Origin: Oscillospiraceae bacterium
Lineage (GTDB): Bacteria > Bacillota > Clostridia > Saccharofermentanales > Saccharofermentanaceae
Assembly (NCBI GenBank): GCA_015069205.1
Contig: SVIZ01000013.1
Coordinates: 1-64,000, forward strand
Length of the DNA stretch: 64,000 nt
Direction of reading: 5' to 3'
The notes beneath the pieces were generated by a model, which was not told the origin of the DNA, made no database searches, and saw nothing but the letters and a program-made list of their open reading frames with translations. Position numbers and translations under genes: made by a program. This document shows, piece by piece, positions 17,580 to 25,468 of the stretch. Position 1 is the first letter of the stretch; each line of letters starts with the position of its first letter.

Positions 17580-18412
17580 TCGATTACATCAGAGAAAACT
17601 TAAGTTATTATCCGATCTTCTTCAGGCTTCTTTTCAAAACGAAGAAGGAATTTACGCCTGAACGCGTGGATTACGGGACAGATAAAGAACAGTATTTTCT
17701 GTACTATGAGCCGAAGGAAAGAGTGAGTGACAAGATAGTCATATGGATTCACGGCGGCGGCTGGAATGCGGGAAACCCCAAGTTCTTTAACTACGTCGGA
17801 CAGTATATGGCAAGGGCAGGATACCGCTTCGTCTCAATAGGATACAGACTGTCGCCGAAGAATAAATATCCGGCGCAGATTATAGATGTCTGCAACGCTT
17901 ACAATGCGGCAATAAAATATCTGAATGACAAGGGGATCGACACATCGAAAGTGATCGTATCCGGACCTTCTGCGGGCGCGCATCTTTCATCGATTCTCTG
18001 CTACAGCAAGAAGGTTCAGGACGAGTACAAAGCAGATGTCTCAAACGTCATCGGATACATAGGTGTCGGAGGTCCGTACAGCTTCAGGAAGAGCCAGTCG
18101 CTGACGCTTAAGATGCTCCTGGGAATGCTCTTTGCAAAGGGCTATGACCGCACGGAAGCAGAGCCCTGGTCGCTCATGACCAAGAATCACATTCCGATGC
18201 TGCTTATCCAGAGCAGGCACGACGGTCTTCTTGAATTTGAGTGTGCGGAAGATCTTGCCGGCAAGGCGGAGATGGTCGGCAACAGTTGTGAGATCTATGA
18301 GGTCGAAGATAAGAGAAATACGCATTCATGGTATACGGCGGGTTATTTTCTTTTCGAGCGCAACGAGAGCAAAACACTCGATAAGTATATGACATGGATC
18401 GAAAACGCCTGA
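17576..18412 (+). CDS. Alpha/beta hydrolase, esterase (HSL-like)
   Basis: This 278-residue protein has the HGGGW oxyanion motif (residues 59-63), the nucleophile in GPSAGAH (Ser131), an acid in SRHDGLLE and a late His in NTHSWYT. This is the pattern of the hormone-sensitive-lipase / BD-FAE esterase group. GTG 17576 is chosen as start because GGGAG lies 8 bases upstream and it overlaps the previous stop as GTGA; the ATG at 17546 lies deep in the preceding gene. It probably de-esterifies a small molecule in the cytosol. Confidence 0.83.
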   Translation: MIDYIRENLSYYPIFFRLLFKTKKEFTPERVDYGTDKEQYFLYYEPKERVSDKIVIWIHGGGWNAGNPKFFNYVGQYMARAGYRFVSIGYRLSPKNKYPAQIIDVCNAYNAAIKYLNDKGIDTSKVIVSGPSAGAHLSSILCYSKKVQDEYKADVSNVIGYIGVGGPYSFRKSQSLTLKMLLGMLFAKGYDRTEAEPWSLMTKNHIPMLLIQSRHDGLLEFECAEDLAGKAEMVGNSCEIYEVEDKRNTHSWYTAGYFLFERNESKTLDKYMTWIENA

Positions 18413-18514
18413 AATATAGTAAAGGTTTTGTCTAAGAAAATTAACACTGAGTAAACACCTGCAAAATCTCCGTGATGTAAGATGAAAAATATCCTGCAGA
18501 ACCGGGGAACAGAC

Positions 18515-19942
18515 ATGATCTCATTTCTTGTTTCATTGCTCGTGCTTCTCATAGGCTTTTTTACCTATGGAAAAGTGGTCGAAAAGATCTTCGGACCGGA
18601 TGACCGCAAGACTCCCGCCATTGAGATTAATGACGGCGTTGACTGCATGCCTGTGAAGACATGGAAAGCGCTTCTTATCCAGCTTCTGAATATTGCAGGA
18701 ACGGGACCTATCTTCGGCGCGCTGATGGGCGCATGCTTCGGACCGGTCGTATTCTTATGGGTAGTATTCGGTTCTATCCTGGGAGGCGCAGTTCATGACT
18801 ACATGAGCGGCATGATCTCCGAGCGTCACGGCGGCGCATCTATCGCCGAACTCTCCGGAATCTATCTCGGAAAACCCGCACTATATTTAATGAGAGTATT
18901 CTCGATCCTTCTGCTCCTTTTGACAGGAACGGTCTTCGTAAATTCTCCTGCTTCGCTCATTGCAAGACTCACGCCCGCTTCACTTGGAGAGACGTTCTGG
19001 ATAATCGTTATCCTCATCTACTATATCGCGGCGACGCTCCTTCCGATCGACAAGGTGATCGGTAAGCTCTATCCCATATTCGGAGTCATCCTGATCGTTA
19101 TGGCCGTAAGCATTGCGGGAGCGATGATATTTCTTCCTCAGTACACGATCCCTGAGATCTCTTTGGAAAATCTCCACCCCGATAATCTTCCTATATGGCC
19201 GTTCATGTTCATCACGGTTGCATGCGGAGCAATATCAGGATTCCACGCAACGCAGTCGCCCATGATGGCCAAGTGCATAAAGTCCGAAAAGAACGGCAGG
19301 ACCGTCTTTTACGGTGCCATGATAATCGAATCGGTCATCGCTCTTGTATGGGCAGCAGCAGGTGTTGCTTTCTACGGCGGAACACAGATGCTGGGTGATG
19401 CTTTGTCAAACACCGGACAGTCCGGAACAGTATATGAGATCAGCCAGACAATGCTCGGATCTGTAGGAGGAGTACTTGCGATAATCGGCGTAGTCGTATG
19501 CCCGATCACATCAGGTGACACCGCATTCAGAAGCGCGAGACTCATACTTGCCGAATGGACAAAGCTCGATCAGAAGAAGATCCGCAACAGACTCCTTATC
19601 ACGATACCTCTCCTGGCTGTCGGCGCGGTTCTTACACAGCTCGATTTCAATGTCCTCTGGAGATACTTCTCGTGGAGCAACCAGACGCTTGCCATGATCT
19701 CGCTTTGGGTAGCGACCGCATATCTCCTCCGCAACGGTAAGCACAAAGCTTCAAGCATTATCACGGCGATTCCCGCAACCTTCATGAGTGCGGTAACCCT
19801 GACCTATATTCTCATGGCTCCTGAAGGCTTTAAGCTGTCTTCAGCAATCGCATATCCCGCAGGAATTATTTTCGCTTCTGCGCTCTTATTGGTATACTTG
19901 TTCAGGTGTGTGCGAACAAAACGTGCACAGGGGATAAACTAA
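18515..19942 (+). CDS. cstA: CstA-family transporter (carbon starvation protein)
   Basis: This 475-residue protein has about 12-13 membrane segments and the CstA signatures GTGPIFGALMGACFGP, GGAVHDYMSGMISERHGG and CGAISGFHATQSPM. CstA/BtsT proteins take up pyruvate or peptides. This one is the short clostridial form, compared with about 700 residues in enterobacteria. ATG 18515 has GGGGA 6 bases upstream and is preferred to ATG 18482, which lacks a ribosome site. The next gene begins 16 bases after its stop. Confidence 0.85.
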   Translation: MISFLVSLLVLLIGFFTYGKVVEKIFGPDDRKTPAIEINDGVDCMPVKTWKALLIQLLNIAGTGPIFGALMGACFGPVVFLWVVFGSILGGAVHDYMSGMISERHGGASIAELSGIYLGKPALYLMRVFSILLLLLTGTVFVNSPASLIARLTPASLGETFWIIVILIYYIAATLLPIDKVIGKLYPIFGVILIVMAVSIAGAMIFLPQYTIPEISLENLHPDNLPIWPFMFITVACGAISGFHATQSPMMAKCIKSEKNGRTVFYGAMIIESVIALVWAAAGVAFYGGTQMLGDALSNTGQSGTVYEISQTMLGSVGGVLAIIGVVVCPITSGDTAFRSARLILAEWTKLDQKKIRNRLLITIPLLAVGAVLTQLDFNVLWRYFSWSNQTLAMISLWVATAYLLRNGKHKASSIITAIPATFMSAVTLTYILMAPEGFKLSSAIAYPAGIIFASALLLVYLFRCVRTKRAQGIN

Positions 19943-19958
19943 GTAAAAGAGGTAGAAC

Positions 19959-21845
19959 ATGAATAAATCATCAAGAAATCTCGGAGCAGTACTGGCAGTA
20001 TTGGTCCTGCTTCTCCTGATCGCAGGTCTGGTCTTTGTCGTAGTTACGGTCTATAAAGACCCGCTCCAGGCTGAGATCGCTTCACAGGAAAGCTCTGCGA
20101 TGGAGTCCACTACTCAGACTTCCGAGACAGAACCCGTGTATGTCGCTCCCAAGAGGATCGCGCTTTTCGAGACGGCAGACATCAACGGATATCTCATGAA
20201 CACGACAAGCGGCGATCCCGAGACATTCGAGTACAGACTTGCATATGTTGCAAAGGTCGTTGAGAACGCGCGTGAGTCTGAAGATTTTGACGACGTCATC
20301 CTCATTGACGGCGGCGACATCTATGCCGGCACACCCGTGTCCGACTATACGGGCGGCGCTGCACTGAGAGCTGCGGTCGGCCTTATGGGTTATGACGCGG
20401 TATCTCTCGGACACAGCGACTTTGCAAAAGACATTTCAGAATATGCGGCAGACACGTTCTGCACGGTTCCCGCATACGAGTTCGGCGACTACACCGGCGA
20501 CCCTGAAGTTCCGGTCATCTGCGCCGACATCTGCTATTCAAACAACCATTCAAGAACTCTCTTCACAAAAGATTATGTCATCGTCGAAAAGGCCGGCTGC
20601 CGCATCGCGCTGATCGGCTACATTCCCGATTTTTCAGACGAGATCTTGGCTGAGAATTTCCAAGACTACGAGATCCATGCTGACCTCGAAGAGTTCTCTT
20701 CGCGCATCAAGGACATCAAGGAAGGCGAGAAGCCTGATGCCACTATCGTCGTAACTCATTCCGACCCTGCTGAACTTGCAGCAGCACTTGGCGAAGGCGA
20801 AGTTGACCTCGTTGCAGGCGCAGGTGCCAACAACGGAATCTACGGTGTTGCAGACAACGGCATTGCTTATGTCGAAGGCGGCGAAAAGGCTTCAGGGTAC
20901 GCCAGCGCAACCCTCGTCATCGCATCCGACGGCACAGTTACGATCGAGAATCCCAAGTACACTTCCATCATCGACACTCCCGAGCGCCTCTATGACACGT
21001 CTGCAAATGCAGGCATGTTCGCTGCTGACGTCCTGAAGCTCTCACACGACTCATGGGACGCAATAAGCGAGCAGATGAATGAAGCTCTTGGTTACACAGA
21101 CGTTAGCATTGAGCACGACGGCTTTGTCGACGACAGATCGACAACTGGCGGCAACTTCGTTACCGGCCTTATGCTCTCATACACAATGGAAGACGGCGTC
21201 GATGCGGCATTCACATATTCAGGCGGAATCTGCACTGACTTCGAAGTTGAAGACGGCGGCATCAACGAGATCTCCGTCGGCGACATCTATTCACTCGCAC
21301 CTTATAACGATTACTGGCTGATCTACGACGTTTCAGGCCAGGAACTCGTCCAGCTCCTTATAGACGGCTTCACGAATCCCGAATATGGCGACCAGGTATC
21401 CGGCCTCACATTTGAGTACAACAACAACGGCACTGTCGAAAACCCTGACATCGAGATCGTCAGCATCACATTGAAGAGCGGATCAAAGGTCGATCTCACC
21501 GGCACTGACGAGACATACCGCATCGTTATCTCAAGCCACTGCGCATATCTGCCGGGAAGCATTTTCGAGGACAAGGAACCTGTTCATTCCGAGCTCGAAG
21601 CACCCGTCGATAACCAGGCGATCATCAGCATCCTGCGCGACAGACGTGACAGGGGAGACATCCATATCTCTGTAAATACAGATTCAAGATGCACATGCCT
21701 TAACGCTGACAGTGTGCCTTCTGAAAACGCCACACCTGCCACGACCACTGAGACAACTGAGCCTTCAGAGACAACGGAAACTACAGAGACAGAAACTGCC
21801 GGAACGGACGAGACCACAGAGACTACAGAGACCACGGCGGATTAA
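19959..21845 (+). CDS. Membrane-anchored 5'-nucleotidase-like protein with altered metal site
   Basis: The 628-residue protein has an N-terminal membrane anchor (about residues 9-31), a calcineurin-type domain (about 65-340) and a 5'-nucleotidase C-terminal domain (about 370-570). It ends in a Thr/Glu-rich tail of about 40 residues without an LPXTG motif. The metal ligands are altered. The first motif reads TADINGY in place of DxH, GNHEF reads GHSDF, and the GHxH motif reads GAGAN. GGD (GGDIYAGTP) and a THS histidine remain. Catalysis is therefore doubtful, and it may be a binding protein. AGAGG lies 6 bases before the ATG. Confidence 0.8.
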   Translation: MNKSSRNLGAVLAVLVLLLLIAGLVFVVVTVYKDPLQAEIASQESSAMESTTQTSETEPVYVAPKRIALFETADINGYLMNTTSGDPETFEYRLAYVAKVVENARESEDFDDVILIDGGDIYAGTPVSDYTGGAALRAAVGLMGYDAVSLGHSDFAKDISEYAADTFCTVPAYEFGDYTGDPEVPVICADICYSNNHSRTLFTKDYVIVEKAGCRIALIGYIPDFSDEILAENFQDYEIHADLEEFSSRIKDIKEGEKPDATIVVTHSDPAELAAALGEGEVDLVAGAGANNGIYGVADNGIAYVEGGEKASGYASATLVIASDGTVTIENPKYTSIIDTPERLYDTSANAGMFAADVLKLSHDSWDAISEQMNEALGYTDVSIEHDGFVDDRSTTGGNFVTGLMLSYTMEDGVDAAFTYSGGICTDFEVEDGGINEISVGDIYSLAPYNDYWLIYDVSGQELVQLLIDGFTNPEYGDQVSGLTFEYNNNGTVENPDIEIVSITLKSGSKVDLTGTDETYRIVISSHCAYLPGSIFEDKEPVHSELEAPVDNQAIISILRDRRDRGDIHISVNTDSRCTCLNADSVPSENATPATTTETTEPSETTETTETETAGTDETTETTETTAD

Positions 21846-21868
21846 TGCACATTGATCAGGAGATATAA

Positions 21869-22630
21869 ATGAGCGACAACGGGAAGAATCAGGAGATGCT
21901 TGAGCAGTTAAAAGGCGCGGATGACAAGAAGAAATCCAAGAAGCAGACCAACGGCGACGGACACGTTCTTACACCTGCAGAGATCAAGCGTCAGGAACTT
22001 TTCGATGAGAAAGAAAAAGAGATCCTTGCAAAAGGTTATAAGCGCAAGGACATCATCACAACTGTTCTTAAGGCCAACTTCGTCGGCATCCTTTTGACGC
22101 TCCCTTTTGTGATTCTGGTAGTCGGCGGGTTCATCCTCAAAAACGGTTTCTTTAATATCGACTCGGCGATCAATGAAAACCCTGTCATGTATTTTGTTAA
22201 GCTCGCGATAATCATGGTCGCAACAGGACTTCTTGCTGTCGTTCACGAGAAGATCCACGGGTGGTTCTGGGCCATCGGCGCTGAGAACGGTTCCAAGGAC
22301 ATCGAGTTCGGTTTCCAGAAAGAGACCCTCACGCCTTACTGCACATGCAAATCACCGCTCACTAAGAAAATGTATATTTTAGGCTCCATGATGCCCATGA
22401 CGATCCTCGGTGTCGTGCTCGGCATCGTATCCATCTTCGTCGGCAGCTGGGTGGTTCTCGCGATCGCAGTGCTCCAGATCATCGGAGGCTCAGGCGACAT
22501 TCTTATCACATCAATGCTCCTGCGCTATGACACTAAGGACAAGGAAGTCATCCTCATCGACCATCCCACAAAGATCGGCCTTGTCGCTTTTGAAAAAGAC
22601 AAAGAAACAGCCCCCAAAACTGAGGGCTGA
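21869..22630 (+). CDS. DUF3267 membrane protein, putative zinc metalloprotease
   Basis: This 253-residue protein has a charged, soluble N-terminus (about 60 residues) and then about four membrane segments. An HExxH motif (HEKIH, residues 126-130) sits at the membrane boundary, as in the DUF3267 family of putative site-2-protease-like enzymes. The family function is unproven. GGAG lies 7 bases before the ATG. It starts 23 bases after the nucleotidase-like gene and is probably in the same operon. Confidence 0.78.
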   Translation: MSDNGKNQEMLEQLKGADDKKKSKKQTNGDGHVLTPAEIKRQELFDEKEKEILAKGYKRKDIITTVLKANFVGILLTLPFVILVVGGFILKNGFFNIDSAINENPVMYFVKLAIIMVATGLLAVVHEKIHGWFWAIGAENGSKDIEFGFQKETLTPYCTCKSPLTKKMYILGSMMPMTILGVVLGIVSIFVGSWVVLAIAVLQIIGGSGDILITSMLLRYDTKDKEVILIDHPTKIGLVAFEKDKETAPKTEG

Positions 22631-22660
22631 TAAAGTCTTAATCTGTCCGGTCCGGATTAC

Positions 22661-23227
22661 TTAAGCCTGATCACTCAGCTTGTAAACTTTCCAAAGCGAT
22701 TCCAGTGATGCTCCGTTTTGGAGGTCTACCATAGTGTTGCCTTTGAAAGCTGCTGTACTGATGTCGGTAATTGTCCGTTCGTCAACTTCCCAGACCTCGA
22801 TAATAGTGTAAGAATCAAACGTTGCAATCTGAATCTCGATGTCGCCGGTGTAGTAAACTTCCATCTTTTTCAGATACTTGATGAGCTGATCTACATCATA
22901 GGATTCTTTATCGTACTGGCTTTCCGTAAATACCCACTTTGAAGCGTTGCTGGACTTTGCTTCAGCCTTAAAACTATAAGTGGTCTGATTGATCAACGTA
23001 TAATCGCCGCTTCTTCCCACAAGGTTGTTAAAGCGGTCTTCGTGTACCTTTTGTACTGTTGTACCGTCGAGCGAAAAGTAAGCTCTGTATGCAGCAACCA
23101 GTCCGTTATCTTCTCCGCACATCAGCAAATAAGCCGGCTTGGAATTCGAGCCGCATGATGCAACCATCAGGCACAAGATTGACAGTATTGAAATGATACT
23201 TACTATCTTGGTAATCCGTGTTTTCAT
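22661..23227 (-). CDS. Predicted lipoprotein, hypothetical
   Basis: This 188-residue product has a lipoprotein signal with lipobox VASC (about residues 22-25) and a mature domain of mixed strands and helices without a known family. ATG 23227 is chosen because GGAGG lies 6 bases upstream on the minus strand; an upstream in-frame ATG lacks a ribosome site. It lies 49 bases downstream of the GH43 gene on the same strand and is convergent with the DUF3267 gene. Confidence 0.7.
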   Translation of the reverse strand: MKTRITKIVSIISILSILCLMVASCGSNSKPAYLLMCGEDNGLVAAYRAYFSLDGTTVQKVHEDRFNNLVGRSGDYTLINQTTYSFKAEAKSSNASKWVFTESQYDKESYDVDQLIKYLKKMEVYYTGDIEIQIATFDSYTIIEVWEVDERTITDISTAAFKGNTMVDLQNGASLESLWKVYKLSDQA

Positions 23228-23276
23228 AATCCGCCTCCGCAAAAAAGTACCGTTTGATAAAGCCGGTCAAAAACCG

Positions 23277-24749
23277 TCAATCAAACGTGAATGTATCGAA
23301 AACAGCTCTCGTCTCGCCGTTTTCCGTTACGAACTCAAAGTACACGGCATGCTTTCCCGTGATCTTCCCGTCAAGCTCGAAAACGATCTCTTTGGCATCC
23401 TCTTCAGCCGCCTTCGTTGCAACAACTCTACCATCGTAAGAATCAAGCCTGATGCTTACCTTGAATCCCTTCGGGAAGTCGCCCGTAATAGTAGCCTTTG
23501 ATGCTCCCCTGTTTCCGAAGTTCAGGTATCTGAAACCGATCGTCGCACCGCTCTGGATATCAACAACCGGCGCGGAATTGCCCTCATAAACAGGTTTAAT
23601 GTGAGCACGCCTTACATCCTTGTTAGTACCCTCAGCATTATCAAGATAATTATGCTTTCCGGTACCATCGTACATGTGGCATGTGTAGCCTGCAGATATG
23701 ATCGCGAAAGCATCAAGTCCGTCCTTGTAAAAGCCCTGTGAAGTCATGTCGACAACATCAGACTTAACAGGCTCGCCGTCCTTGTATTCGATCTTTCCGA
23801 TATAGATCTTTCCGTCCTTGCCGACAGCAACGTCAACCGGCTCGACCATTGCCTGTCTTGCATATTCGTCGCAGCCCGTCTGCCTGTGATAGAAAACATA
23901 CCACTGGTCATTGATCTTCATCAGTGAACCGTGATTGTTGCCCCACTGATATGTCATGATGCCGTCGCCGTCAGGTCCGGTGATAATCTCACCGCCATTG
24001 AAGCTGATGTCGCCGCCTTCCTTATAATCGCCCAGAGGAGAATCGCTCCACTTGTAACTCAAGAAACCATTGCAGCTTCCCATTACGCCCAGCTCAGGCT
24101 TGCGGTATTCATAACGCTTTGAGTAAACGAAAACATACTTGCCGTTGACTTTTCGCGGGCTGGACGCCTCAAAGAAACCATCCTCGGGAATAACGTGTCC
24201 GTCATCTTCCTTAATCCAGAAAGGCTTCGAGTGACCAATGATGTGCCTCCTGATAGTCTCCTTCTTGATCGTAGCCATGTCATCATTAAGCTCAGCCGCA
24301 TGGCACTCGCAGAAACCCCAGAACGCATAGACCTTGCCGTCGTCATCAACGAGGATTCCCGGATCGAATCCGAGCTCAGTCTTAACGGGATTGGTGAAAG
24401 GACCCCACGGAGTTTTCGAAGTTACGAGCATGATAGAAGAGCCTCTGTTCTCCGCAGCATACATATAGAAAGTATCGCCCTTCTGGACAACGTCGGGTGC
24501 ATAAAGGTCGCCCCCGTCAGAAGCCGTGTAACAAACGCCGTGGCATGTCCAGTTCGTGAGGTCATCCACGGGCGCAGACCATACAACATAATCGGGTCCG
24601 CAGTAGTCAGTCTTCTTGGTATCGTGCGATCCGTAAAGATAAATGCGGGTCTCGCCGTTATAAGTAAATACTCTCGGCTCGCCATCGGGAACGTGCTCCC
24701 AAAGCGGCATGTACGGATTCGCGCCTGTAACTATAGTTTTCTTGTCCAT
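23277..24749 (-). CDS. Glycoside hydrolase family 43-like enzyme
   Basis: This 490-residue protein has a five-bladed propeller catalytic domain of the GH43 type (about residues 1-330) and a C-terminal beta-sandwich (about 360-490) like the carbohydrate-binding modules often fused to it. Likely acid sites are the Asp region YLYGSHD near the start, DLYAPDV, GFDPGILVDDDG and the Glu in GFFEASSPRK. There is no signal peptide, so it acts inside the cell, probably as a beta-xylosidase or alpha-L-arabinofuranosidase on imported oligosaccharides. AGAGG lies 6 bases before the ATG on the minus strand. Confidence 0.83.
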   Translation of the reverse strand: MDKKTIVTGANPYMPLWEHVPDGEPRVFTYNGETRIYLYGSHDTKKTDYCGPDYVVWSAPVDDLTNWTCHGVCYTASDGGDLYAPDVVQKGDTFYMYAAENRGSSIMLVTSKTPWGPFTNPVKTELGFDPGILVDDDGKVYAFWGFCECHAAELNDDMATIKKETIRRHIIGHSKPFWIKEDDGHVIPEDGFFEASSPRKVNGKYVFVYSKRYEYRKPELGVMGSCNGFLSYKWSDSPLGDYKEGGDISFNGGEIITGPDGDGIMTYQWGNNHGSLMKINDQWYVFYHRQTGCDEYARQAMVEPVDVAVGKDGKIYIGKIEYKDGEPVKSDVVDMTSQGFYKDGLDAFAIISAGYTCHMYDGTGKHNYLDNAEGTNKDVRRAHIKPVYEGNSAPVVDIQSGATIGFRYLNFGNRGASKATITGDFPKGFKVSIRLDSYDGRVVATKAAEEDAKEIVFELDGKITGKHAVYFEFVTENGETRAVFDTFTFD

Positions 24750-24787
24750 GTTATACCTCTCTTGATCAGATACTTAATGCTACAACA

Positions 24788-24804
24788 TTGATAATAAATA
24801 TCAA
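24788..24804. promoter_or_regulatory. Palindrome upstream of the GH43 gene
   Basis: TTGATA-ATAAA-TATCAA is a perfect 6+5+6 palindrome, 39 bases upstream of the GH43 start. Read on the minus strand, its TTGATA could be a -35 box with TAGCAT 16 bases further as -10, so a repressor bound here would block the promoter. Confidence 0.45.
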
Positions 24805-24848
24805 TAGACAAGCGCGTTTGAAAAGTTGTGGGAATAAGTGATTGCAGT

Positions 24849-24979
24849 AGCACCTGAAGGCTTCACCGTCAATGGACGCAGGCTTGCCTTTGGCACCATT
24901 GACTGCTCGCCTTTACAGGTGCTGAATTAGTGTTCAAGAGGCCGGATTCTCCGACCTCGCATCTTTAGATGCCGTTTTT
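24849..24979. ncRNA. Structured intergenic RNA candidate
   Basis: Three stems follow one another. A long hairpin closes with AGCACCTG (24849-24856) and CAGGTGCT (24916-24923) and contains GTCAATGG (24868-24875) paired to CCATTGAC (24896-24903). A second stem is GAGGcCGGA/TCCGaCCTC at about 24938-24958. The third is GCATCT-tt-AGATGC (24959-24972), followed by CGTTTTT. Read on the plus strand the last hairpin and U-run look like an intrinsic terminator. Read on the minus strand the block would be a 5' leader of the GH43 gene. No known RNA family is recognised and the strand is not decided. Confidence 0.5.
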
Positions 24980-25015
24980 AAGACTATCGCTGCAATATGA
25001 TAATCCCATAAAAAG

Positions 25016-25051
25016 TTGAGACTAGTCTCAATTTTTGGTCCAAAGTCTCAA
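25016..25051. promoter_or_regulatory. Palindromic site plus extra half-site
   Basis: TTGAGACTAGTCTCAA (25016-25031) is a perfect 16-bp palindrome, and the half-site AGTCTCAA recurs at 25044-25051. Both lie just upstream of a good promoter at 25067, the usual place for an activator. The palindrome followed by TTTTT could instead end a plus-strand transcript. Confidence 0.45.
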
Positions 25052-25066
25052 TCTGATCCAAATCTA

Positions 25067-25095
25067 TTGAAGTTTCCCGTGCGCGCTTTTATAGT
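25067..25095 (+). promoter_or_regulatory. Promoter ahead of the hairpin array and nuclease-like gene
   Basis: TTGAAG (25067-25072), a 17-base spacer and TATAGT (25090-25095) form a good sigma-A promoter. Transcription would begin near 25102, 14 bases before the first hairpin, so the whole array would be a leader of about 365 bases in front of the gene at 25469. Confidence 0.55.
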
Positions 25096-25115
25096 GCGGG
25101 TAATGTTGGGATGCG

Positions 25116-25446
25116 TTACTTACTGAATTTGAGTTTTCGTATTTCAGTAAGTAAAAATATGCACTTCCGTCGCGTTTTTCGAAAAGATTTACTTACTGAA
25201 AACAGAATTTTGAATTTCAGTAAGTAAAAATGCGCACTTCCGTTGCGTTTTTCGAAAAATTTTACTTACTGAAAACGGGTTTTGCTTTTTCAGTAAGTAA
25301 TCTTTCTAGTTTTAGAAGATTTTTTCGCAAGATTTTACTTACTGGATTGAGGTTTTTCAAAATCAGTAAGTAATCACACAGCTTCAGATGCAGGTTTTCG
25401 AGTGATTTTACTTACTGAATTCGAAAATCTTGATTTCAGTAAGTAA
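25116..25446. repeat. Array of five 39-bp hairpins with 73-bp period
   Basis: Five hairpins lie at 25116-25154, 25189-25227, 25262-25300, 25335-25373 and 25408-25446. Each is exactly 39 bp (arms TTACTTACTGAA / TTCAGTAAGTAA with small changes, 15-base loop), and each gap is exactly 34 bp. Loops and gaps vary. The first two gaps are nearly the same, and most gaps hold a TTTTCGA-like word. The array ends 22 bases before the start codon of the PD-(D/E)XK-like gene and overlaps no gene. It is not a CRISPR: the gaps are related to each other and no cas gene is near. Confidence 0.92.
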
Positions 25447-25468
25447 AGAGAAAGGAGAGGGAAATAAC

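Noticed and set aside
24849..24979. tRNA-like or known riboswitch
   Set aside because: No CCA end, anticodon loop or complete cloverleaf fits. The words AAAGGC and AAGCC recall the cyclic di-GMP-I riboswitch, but its other conserved parts are missing.
25116..25446. CRISPR array
   Set aside because: Regular 39-bp repeats and 34-bp gaps would pass a CRISPR finder. But the repeats differ in their loops, the gaps are related to each other (the first two nearly identical), the repeats are full palindromes with compensating changes, and no cas gene is near.
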